Shown: positions 55,906 to 64,000 of the stretch, in pieces
Layout: each line of letters begins with the position of its first letter
Numbering within the stretch: the first letter of the stretch is position 1
Notes under the pieces: generated by a model
What the model was told of the DNA's origin: nothing
What the model saw: the letters and a program-made list of their open reading frames with translations, nothing else
Databases searched by the model: none
Program-made: the position numbers and the translations under genes
Assembly: GCF_023898315.1 (NCBI RefSeq)
Contig: NC_064622.1
Span: 351,025,234-351,089,233, forward strand
Reading direction: 5' to 3'
Source of the DNA: Schistocerca nitens
Taxonomy: Eukaryota > Arthropoda > Insecta > Orthoptera > Acrididae
Length of the DNA stretch: 64,000 nt

Positions 55906-58259
55906 TACTCACAACTATACAGAACACTGTTCTGAACACGACTGACTCTTGCTGCGTATTGAGGGCATTGCACAGGTACCGTTCGTGCTCAAATACAAGG
56001 GCACAACCTGCTGCCGGCATACAAATGACTTTACGCACATTATCTGGTATGTAGCAGTGAAATATCGTAAGTGTGACTGTTATTTGGACTGATGTTGTGC
56101 ACATGATATGGTTTAGATAAGGCTTTATTAAACTAATATTGTAAAGGCATCATAGGTTACATCAAAACATACAGAGTATATCATACTAAAGCATATTTTG
56201 TTTTGCAACATGGATGTGATATGGTCACATTGTATCTACTATGGCAAGAGTCTTGTTACAGACATAAGCCTTTTCATGTCCCAATGTGCTGCTTTTATAA
56301 ACAATATACTGAAAATGATTTTAGTGCTCTTGATAAAGGGGACATTTTACAGTTGTGCAGAGTCCACTGTCAAGAAAACAACGAAAGTACTAATGTACAT
56401 TGAGACTTTGGTCGAGTATATCAAAGAGATTAGAGATGCGTGTCACTGTCGCACGATCACACAAAAGGGCATGGCTCAATACATTTAGATCAGTGCGTCT
56501 TTTCACAGTGTGTGTGAGTCAGAGGTCTGTGTGTGGCGTTGGAGTGAGGCCCACATTCTCCATTGCTAAGGACTGGACAGCCGTGGGCAACCCTCGGCCA
56601 GAGCTATCAGAGGCAGCAGGAACAATTGCACAACTGCGTCCATCAATCGTGGCAACGGCACGCAAATCAGGGTAATCCTCTGTTCGCTGTCCTCTCGGCG
56701 CGTCTAGTTTCGCCCAGGCTGGCAGAGTTAACTCGTCTATACTGGGAGAGAGAACTACTGAGAGCTCATAAGCAATAGCATATGAAATGAAATAGAGTAG
56801 GGTCCACATACGTGTACCCCATCTAAGGAAGTGTCATTCAAAGTAACTATTGCAGGGGTACTCAGACAAATGGTGGACTCCCTGGAAATCCCAAGCTGCA
56901 GAGTCGCACCCTGGCTATTATGATGCTCTCTAAACGGGGAAAGACAACGGCGTAATCCCGGCGTCATGCCTCAATTCCTGCAACTGAGATGCGCTGCCCT
57001 TGACAGCAAGCAGCATGCCAGGAGGCCTGGATTAGTCGGCCGCCGAAAGCGTCCTTTCCGCTACTCGCGATTACGCCGACGCGGCTCCAGAGTGCATCCG
57101 CGCCTCCATCCATTGTCTGGCCGCCGCCACCGTGTAAAACCCGGATTAGCGCACCTTTCAGAGTGCTGCCCCTGTCGCGGTGCTGTCTGGCCGAACCTGT
57201 GCGATTCTACACGGCTGGAAAACAACATGAAACGAGACAAAAGAACTAACATAAACAAAATCACTGTCACTAATTCTACAGCTACATCCTTAAGCTACCT
57301 AAGACATGTACATGCCCACACACGCACATAATTAGAATACTTACGGAAACTAAGGGACTATTTACCAGTGAAATTAAAATTGTAACTTAGCCCTGTAAAT
57401 GAAAGTTATATGGTTAATGACAGAAAAACGTACATCATCTTCTTCTACCTAGTTGGCGTCTTGTCTTTAGTTCATACTTTATTGTGGAGGAACCTGAACA
57501 GAACACGTGTTGAAAATCTCATTAGCAAATATCTTAACCTAAGCTGTTGTGCAAATGGGTGAACTGTTCCTGGAACTAAAGCAGATGTAAACATTGGTGT
57601 ATCGTTTCTTCTCGTAGGCCGTGTCTTCTCACTTACAAACCTGCATTCTGTGTCCGCCTACAATGGAGTTAAAACTCATTTCTGTTATACGTGGTAAGTG
57701 CCAATGCACTCTGGCATCACACTACATAAAACAAAACAAAATTTCCACTGTCGAGATGTAGGTTCATGCAAAGGTGGGTTGAACTTGTCCTAAATCAAAG
57801 TGGCATCCTGAGAACGCTCAAGTGGCGCAGATGACCACAAGAAATAACAACAAAAGACAGCAAACAAACTAAAAACTTCGGATAATGAAACCTGTTACCT
57901 ATGATAGATACAAACCCCTCTTCAGTATTCTCCCGAAATCAGATGGTTCACCCTTCCATCATAGCCAACTCAATGTTACATATTTTAGAACTGCTAAACT
58001 GTCACAGTAAACGTAATGTACCACTGCCAGTACGTCTACTCCTCTTCGTACTAAATCGTCAATATTTCCACTACCTTCTGTCGTTCTCTGGCACGTAGAC
58101 AGATGAATTGTGCATCCACACTTCTTTCCGTTACCACACAGTTCTGTTTACATGGATTACTTAACAGTAATGCACCAACTCAATGTACAACAGTGAAAAT
58201 CACTAAATTAACTACTTATCCCAATTACGATAAGCTGCATATTCCTTCAATCTAATGCT
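55906..58259. other. Unassigned stretch; CpG-rich pocket 56980-57200
   Basis: No transposon protein recognised. 56980-57200 is CpG-rich (TCGGCCGCCGAAAGCGTCC and similar). 57300-58259 lies just beyond the gypsy integrase end and may hold its 3' LTR, but no matching second LTR was found. Confidence 0.4.
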
Positions 58260-58335
58260 ATACTACTCGATGAACGGTTTCAGGTGGCAGATGTGATGCA
58301 TTTCTACGGATTTCCCAGTCTTGAGTGTCTCCAGT

Positions 58336-61300
58336 TCATGTACATTTGGGACCTTTGTACGCCGGGAAAAATGTGTAGCATACATGTTTTTGTCTATTGC
58401 GCATGTGGAAGGATTCTAGCAATACTTTCTCCCCCACCTGATACTGCCAGATCCTTGCTTCTTTGTCGGCACACTCCTTTCTTTTGAGGGCCACTTCCCG
58501 TACTCCGCACGATACACGGTCCACTATCGCGGCATGCCGTTATCGTGCTCTGGGTGGATACTCCACAATCTCCCTCAGTTTATCTTGTGGTTGGTGGTTC
58601 TTGAGCACAGTGATGGGAGGCAACAATATTGGGCAATGTGGTGACTAGTTCATCATATCTGGAAGTCCTTAAGAAGACGTCCCAACACGTGTACAGTTTC
58701 GCACAGTAGATCAGGCATATGCTGCGTAATTCCTTCATGATCCGTTCCGCGCAATTTGACGATGGATGATAGGGTGATATGATAACTTGTTTGATTTTGT
58801 GGAGTCGCAGGGTCTCCTTCCACTTCTGGGAACTGAATGCGGGCCATTGTCGAATACGTGCTTGTCGACGTAACAGACCTGATGGGGGAAGTCTTCGCAT
58901 AATTCCTTGGAGATCGTCCTGTCGCCTTACGTAATGGCGTCAGTATTAAAAACTTGGACGTCAGTTACATCACCACCATTATAAAGCAGATGCCACGCTT
59001 AGTTCTAGGGAGGAGTCCTATTAGATCTGTGGCCCCGATTTGTCGGAATTTGACTGGCACGACTGGATAGAGAGAGCCTGAATTGCTCTAAACTGGCACA
59101 ACGTCTTTAATTTGAGGAAGCATTTTCGCAGATCGAAATGCGCATAACTGTGATGTGTGTACCAAATCATCTCGTTTATTACATTGTCAGGGATACACAC
59201 TACCCACATATAGTCGCCCTCTTTGACTGCGGTAAAAAAAAAGAAAGAAATGTGAAACTGCCTGATGTGTACTTTGCTTCAGTCTTCCCACAAGTTCTTC
59301 AAGTACGGTAGCCGAATCTTTGTCCTGTTCTCTTGCAATGTCTTCCGTAGCGTAATTTCGTTTTTTCAGTGCGACCTTACGCATGTGGAAGAGACTGAAA
59401 CGGTTTACTTTCAAATCACCATGAACCTCACCCACCAGACCAGTCGGTGAGCGCGATATTTCGTCGGCAGTTATAAACTCCGGAAACGCTAACACTCATC
59501 TAATTAGGCGTTCACTGCTCAACTTGGCGGTCAAGAGAAATTCCAGGGCTTTATAATCGGTGGAGACGCGTGCCTTCCGACAGTACAGTAAGTATCGAAA
59601 ATTCTTAAAGCCACGAACGACTGCCAGAGCCTCTAATTCTGTGATCGAGTAGTTTCTCTCACACTTGGTAGGAAGTCATCTACCGAGAGCAATGGTTTTG
59701 TGCACCCATACATCTACTTCTCGATCTCTTGAAAGACATAAGTTCCCGCGCCCGATTTGGAGCTGTCGCTTACCATACAGAACTCTTGTGAGAGATCAGG
59801 ATGTGACAGTGTATGTGATTTGAGTATAAAGTCTTTCAAAGATAAAAACTCGCTCTCTGTGGCGCTATCCCACATCCAAGGTAACTTCGCAAAGGCATGG
59901 GATTCCTTGTGACGTTACTATCATGAACTTTTTGTAGAAGCTAATGAGACAAAGAAACCATCTTAAATGGTATCTTGTCATCGGTATTGGAAATTTGGCT
60001 ATCGCTTCTAATTTGTCTCTGTAAGGAGCAATGTCCTCCCTAGAGACGATGCGGCTGAGCAATTCTACCTCGAATATCTCGAATCGTGATTTCTCCACGT
60101 TGACAATAGCACCATGAGTCCTTAATGTGGAGAATAATTTATTCAATACCTTGTTATGCTCCCCCAGACGTGCTTTCAGCGACCAAAATGTCGCCCACGT
60201 AGCTTGTAAGACTGTATGAAAGCGGAGGAAGAAATGCTGCCGTCAAATGGCAAACGCTTGAAATAATAGCAGCGTCCGAAAACATGAAATTACCATGTAT
60301 TGCCTGCATACAGGATGCAAGTTCACCTGCCAAAAATTTGAGCGGGGGTCAGTAGAGGAGAATACTTTCACCCCATGAAATTTTTGCTGTAACTCTTCAA
60401 GTTTCCCTGGTCGATCGGTCTCTGGCACAATAATCGTATTGATTTGTCGCAAATCGAGCCCAGTCGTAGCGACCCGTCTTTCTTCTTGACTAAACGGATG
60501 GGGGCTGTTATCTTGTATGTTCGCACAGCCTGTTCAATTACTCCGTCATTGAGCGTCTGTTGTATTTCGAGTGCTACTTTCTTCTTATACACCAGTGATA
60601 TCAGATATGTCGTGACAAAGAACTTGTTGTGTTCTTTAACCTTAAATGCATATTGAAAATCCTCCTGGGTACTCCTGCTTTCGATGCAAATACCTCCATA
60701 TTGGGGTGTAGTATGTCACGCAGCTGCTCCTTGTAGTGGTGGTGGACCTAGTTCACGTGCTCGATTCTTTTGTCAATTTCATGTATATTCTTGTCTTCCT
60801 GTGCTTGTTGGCGACGGAAATCATAAGGGTCCTCTTTCGTTTTTGCAAAGCGTTCTTGCACATAGCCAAGTAGAAGGCAGTTGGCAATGATTTGGGCACC
60901 AGAAACTTGTTCTTTGAAACGCAACTGGATCTCCTTGCCCTTCTTAATGTCACAACATCTCTCCTGAGGTCAACTACGGCCTGTTGTTATTTTAAGAAAT
61001 CTACCCCGATGACGAGGTTAGTTGGCAGTTTTGGCACCAGGTAGTTCGATGTCAATAAGTGTCCCTGACACTTGAGGTCTAACCTCCTCTGTCACGTAAC
61101 TTCTGTTACTTTGCCTACAATGACCCCTTTCACTTTTGCTCTCTTCACCGAGAGGAACAGCCAATTGTATTCGAAGCACATTTTTCAAAGACCGTACGCT
61201 GTCCAAAATCCCTTTCAGTTTTGTGTTGCCTATGTGTACTTTAATGATTGGTTGCAGTTCCTGCGATTCTACCATGTCCTTTTTCTCTAATACAATGTCC

Positions 61301-61383
61301 AACATACTGGAGCGCAATGATACGACTTTTTCCGGTCGACTCTGCAGGCATGCATAGCCTGTCCCGCTGATAGCGCTCGTCAT
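58336..61383 (-). pseudogene. gypsy-like pol: protease, RT, RNase H, integrase, broken
   Basis: Protease-like IKVHIGNTKLKGILDSV (about 61180-61240, aspartic LLDS-type site). Reverse transcriptase: APIRLVKKKDGSLRL (about 60490-60535), TDPRSNFWQVNLHP, and a palm box SYVGDILVAE, where functional enzymes have YxDD; the first Asp is Gly (codon 60193-60195). After a shift: LFSTLRTHGAIVNVEKSRFE. Integrase: zinc-binding-like HHSYAHFDLRKC (59130), catalytic PAFSSQKWKETL (shifted within the DNGPAF motif) and YHPSSNCAERIMKEL with Glu present (58730-58860), ending YQVGEKVLLESFHMRNRQ (58380-58440). Confidence 0.82.
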
Positions 61384-61458
61384 TGCTGTTCAGAACTTCT
61401 ATGTTGATTAAGGCTATTGGAGTTTGGTGGGCACAGCTTAACGATCTCTTCTTGTGCT

Positions 61459-63328
61459 CTATATTGTTCCGTAATAAACCTGTTTTGTCCGAATTGCCAA
61501 TCCATAATCACCACGGCGGTAGTAGTGGTTATTCCAGCGCCCTGTTTGGCGGAGATAGTTATGGTTGTGTCCGCTGTCACTTGCGGTTCTATCACCGTTT
61601 GCATGCCCTTTTTCGTAATTGTTACCTATATGCCGGTTGTTGTTTCTGGAATCAGGCCCACGTCTGCGTTCCCTCGCGCTCTGTTCATCCAGTGTGAATT
61701 CCAGTTCTCTAGGAGCATTTTTGAATGATTCGATATCATTTCGGCACTTGTTAATCAATATTAGTTGCAGGTGTGGTGGGAGCTTCATATGGCAGAAGAG
61801 GAATATTTCGCCATCGCTACATGGGTCATCGAGGAGCTCGTTCTTTTTAACTAGCGCCTCGAAGAATTTGACAGAACCTTTAAATTCTGAGGCAACCCGA
61901 TCCTTCAGAACATGATTTCGTGTTTGATACGTTCCTGCGCCTTCGTCGACCAGTAGTTTGCCAAGAACGGATCCCTGAACTCTTTGTATGATGAGCATGT
62001 TGCCACGATCGAACTCATTTTTTCTCAGACACTTCCCTCGAGGTGCCGACATAAAAAATCTAATTTGTACTCGAGGGGCCACTGTGGTCGTAGTGAGAGG
62101 TGAAACTGACAAATGGTGGTCTTCGGATGTACACTTTCTGTTGTCTCTGTATTTCTGGAACTTTATGACGGACACAAAGTGTTTAAAATCGAACGTATCG
62201 TTCTTACGTCCATATAATGATGTTTCTGACAGTCTGTCTGGTACTGACCCCGAACTGCGTCGGTTACAACAGGTTCAAATGGCTCTGAGCACTATGGGAC
62301 CTAACAGCTGAGGTCATCAGTCCCCTTGAACTTAGAACTACTTAAACCTAACTAACCTAAGGACATCACACACATCCATGCCCGAGGCAGCATTCGAACC
62401 TGCGACCGTAGCAGTCCGGAGGTTCCAGACTGAAGCGCCTAGAACCGCTCGGCCACCAAGGCCGGTTACTTACGACTCGCCGCATTGCTGATGTGCTCGA
62501 TAGTTATGCGTAGCGGTATGCAGTTGTTTACACCACTTGTCGTTCTATCGTCTTGTGATATTTGTTCCATGCGCTCCCATTATTTGGTAAAATCCTTCGC
62601 AATTTCATCACAACGGCTGATACATCTCGTGTTCGCCTTTTCTAGTTCTTGCCTTATCTCGCGAACTTTTAACGTTTTGGTCGCCGTGTGAGCCTTCTTT
62701 GCCTCTCTGACCGTTACTGTTGCTAACTGCTTATCTAGTTGTGCCTCCTTCAAGGCACGTACAGCTAGTGTTCAAGTCTTTTTGCCTTACTCTTTCACTT
62801 CCGATTTAATCTTCTCGATTAACACTTGTACCTCCTGTTCTCTCTTGCCCTGTCTTCCGCTTCTTTTTCCCTTTGTATTGCCCTTGCTTCAATTTCTTTT
62901 TCCGTCTGTTTTGCGCTTTCGTCTACGTCTCTTACCTTGTTTTTTAGCATTTTCTTCAATTCTTCTTCCCTCTCTACTGTTCTTGCTTCCATTTTCTTTA
63001 AAAACGTGGACAAATCGTCCCCACTCTGTTCAGTTGCCACCATACTGTTGCGTGAGGACGTGCGTGAAATTGACCGTGATGCGACCTCATCATCGTCCTT
63101 GGCTACGTCAACAACACAGTGGTGGATATCGGCCTCAACTGGTATTGGATTCCAGTCAATTGGGTAATCGAACGCCTCATCTGAGACTGGCTGTACTGCA
63201 GCAACGACCGTCCGATTTTCCCCCGTGTTGGCGACACTGTCAGCCTGACTGCCCTTTATATCTGTTACGGCGTCCACTTGTATTGCAGCAATTTGTTCCG
63301 GTGCCTTACTACGTGTAACCACGCGCAC
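61459..63328 (-). pseudogene. gypsy-like gag, split by a SINE
   Basis: Upstream block 62819-63328 starts MRVVTRSKAPEQIAA and ends in a charged, heptad-like coiled coil (EEELKKMLKNKVRDVDESAK). After a gap with the SINE, block 61459-62175 has KFFEALVKKNELLDDPCSDG and LFCHMKLPPHLQLILINKC, a capsid-like helical stretch, followed by an Arg/Asn/His-rich tail suited to nucleic-acid binding; no CCHC zinc knuckle is visible. Assignment as gag rests mainly on position upstream of protease. Confidence 0.72.
62271..62465 (-). mobile_element. SINE-A, full length, nested in gag
   Basis: Minus-strand copy with one B-box change (GCATTCGAACC on plus). Only a short 7-bp flanking match CGGTTAC, near 62261 and 62463, is visible. 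Confidence 0.88.
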
Positions 63329-63374
63329 AGAATGCTAATGTGCACGTTTATTAAACATGCGGCATAACGCAATA

Positions 63375-63574
63375 AATGGTTCAAATGGCTCTAAGCAGTA
63401 TGGGACTTAACATCTGACTTCATCAGTCCCCTAGACTTAGAACTACTTAACTCTAACTAACCTAAGGACATCACACACATCCATGCCCGAGGCAGGATTC
63501 GAACCTGCGATCGTAGAAGCAGAGCGGTTCCGGACTGAAGCGCCTAGAACCGCTCGGCCACAGCGGCCGGCCAC
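63375..63574 (-). mobile_element. SINE-A, full length
   Basis: Minus-strand copy with an intact B box. A 9-bp duplication AACGCAATA lies at 63366-63374 and 63575-63583. Confidence 0.92.
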
Positions 63575-63583
63575 AACGCAATA

Positions 63584-64000
63584 GAATAGCCCAATAACTG
63601 ATGCCCTAAAAGATACCTAATAACGATATCACCATCTCAGTACCCTTCTCAAACACACAATGCCAGTGTCAGCGTCATCACACGATACGGAGACGTGGGG
63701 CAGAACCCACGGGTCCGCAGCACATGTAAAACCCAAATAATAAGAAACAGGCGCTAGCAAACTAATAGTAATCTAATACGAATACGAACTAGTGAAGTTT
63801 GCCACAGATTGTTTAATCGGATGAACAAAATGAGAAGTACATTAGATCAGCAAAATGACTACGTAACTGACAGAGTAATGGACGAGCCCACCCTCCGTCA
63901 CACTCCACTTAAGACTCCATGTTAACTGCAAATCAGGCAACGGAATCGCTATCTTCAAATGCCCTACATAGAATCATAAGGTGAGAAATTGCAATAAGCC
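63584..64000. other. Non-coding stretch; possible 5' leader or LTR of the gypsy element
   Basis: Lies upstream of gag on the minus strand, where the 5' LTR and primer-binding site would be expected. I could not identify either. Confidence 0.35.

Larger units (their letters stand above)
58260..63340 (-). mobile_element. Ty3/gypsy-like LTR retrotransposon, decayed
   Basis: Minus-strand order gag, protease, reverse transcriptase, RNase H, integrase, which defines the Ty3/gypsy class. No env-like frame and no LTR pair recognised in the window. A SINE-A lies in gag (62271-62465) and another just outside (63375-63574). All coding blocks carry frameshifts or stops. Confidence 0.83.

Noticed and set aside
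56400-56809. Short frames near 56.5 kb as a gene
   Set aside because: Frames of about 70-100 codons on both strands without motifs or supporting context.
58430-58450. CTTTCTCCCCCACC as the gypsy polypurine tract
   Set aside because: It lies inside the integrase C-terminal coding sequence (VGEKVLLES), so it is coding and not the LTR-proximal tract.

Overview
The window reads as repeat-dense intergenic or intronic DNA from a large insect genome. The best match is a grasshopper or locust (Orthoptera, Acrididae, Schistocerca-like). That assignment is inference: it rests on an abundant tRNA-derived SINE of about 190 bp that I recognise as typical of acridids (15 copies here, both strands), a related second SINE, a 5S-rRNA-derived SINE, and CR1/Jockey-like LINEs ending in GATGTA repeats. 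I found no ordinary host protein gene, rRNA gene or functional tRNA gene. Almost every coding-like segment is a transposon protein, and all but one are visibly broken.

Layout. 1-622: 3' half of a Tc1-like transposon cut by the window edge. 754-3306: 5'-truncated CR1-like LINE (minus). 3452-5286: several SINEs, a DUF4817-type DNA transposon remnant with two SINEs nested in its right terminal inverted repeat, and a hairpin element. 5818-11010: more SINEs, one nested inside another, and a decayed Tc1 relic split by a SINE. 12659-15121: decayed mariner with a nested SINE, a CpG-rich pocket and a transposase C-terminal scrap. 15947-17367: complete 1421-bp Tc1-like transposon with TA target duplications and an uninterrupted 340-codon transposase. 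17370-20650: mostly featureless apart from two SINEs. 20659-26103: SINEs, a 5S-derived SINE, a Tigger/pogo relic interrupted by a SINE, an internally deleted mariner and a second decayed mariner. 26917-29455: Mutator-like transposase fragment and a LINE RNase H fragment. 31624-35109: three DNA transposons, the first hosting the second, the third starting a few bases later and carrying inverted repeats of about 190 bp. 36012-39240: near full-length but badly decayed CR1-like LINE. 40081-40266: perfect 93-bp tandem duplication. 40767-45930: decayed Helitron whose helicase P-loop region is split by a SINE. 48690-52095: two LINEs meeting tail to tail. 53579-55046: mariner split by a SINE. 55130-55905: Tc1 relic. 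58300-63328: decayed Ty3/gypsy-like retrotransposon (minus) with a SINE in gag.

The clearest biology is chronological. SINEs carry clean target-site duplications of 7-19 bp and sit inside older DNA transposons, LINEs and a Helitron, so insertion order can be read directly. Several autonomous elements have lost a named catalytic residue: Helitron Rep second His and helicase Walker B Glu, RT aspartates in a LINE and the gypsy element, one DUF4817-type transposase aspartate, and a Tigger aspartate. The two Tc1 copies are nearly identical, so that family was active most recently. I did not find a convincing new host system. The best candidates for something under-described are the long-inverted-repeat DUF4817 transposon, the two hairpin elements, the in-frame 93-bp duplication and the CpG-rich pockets.
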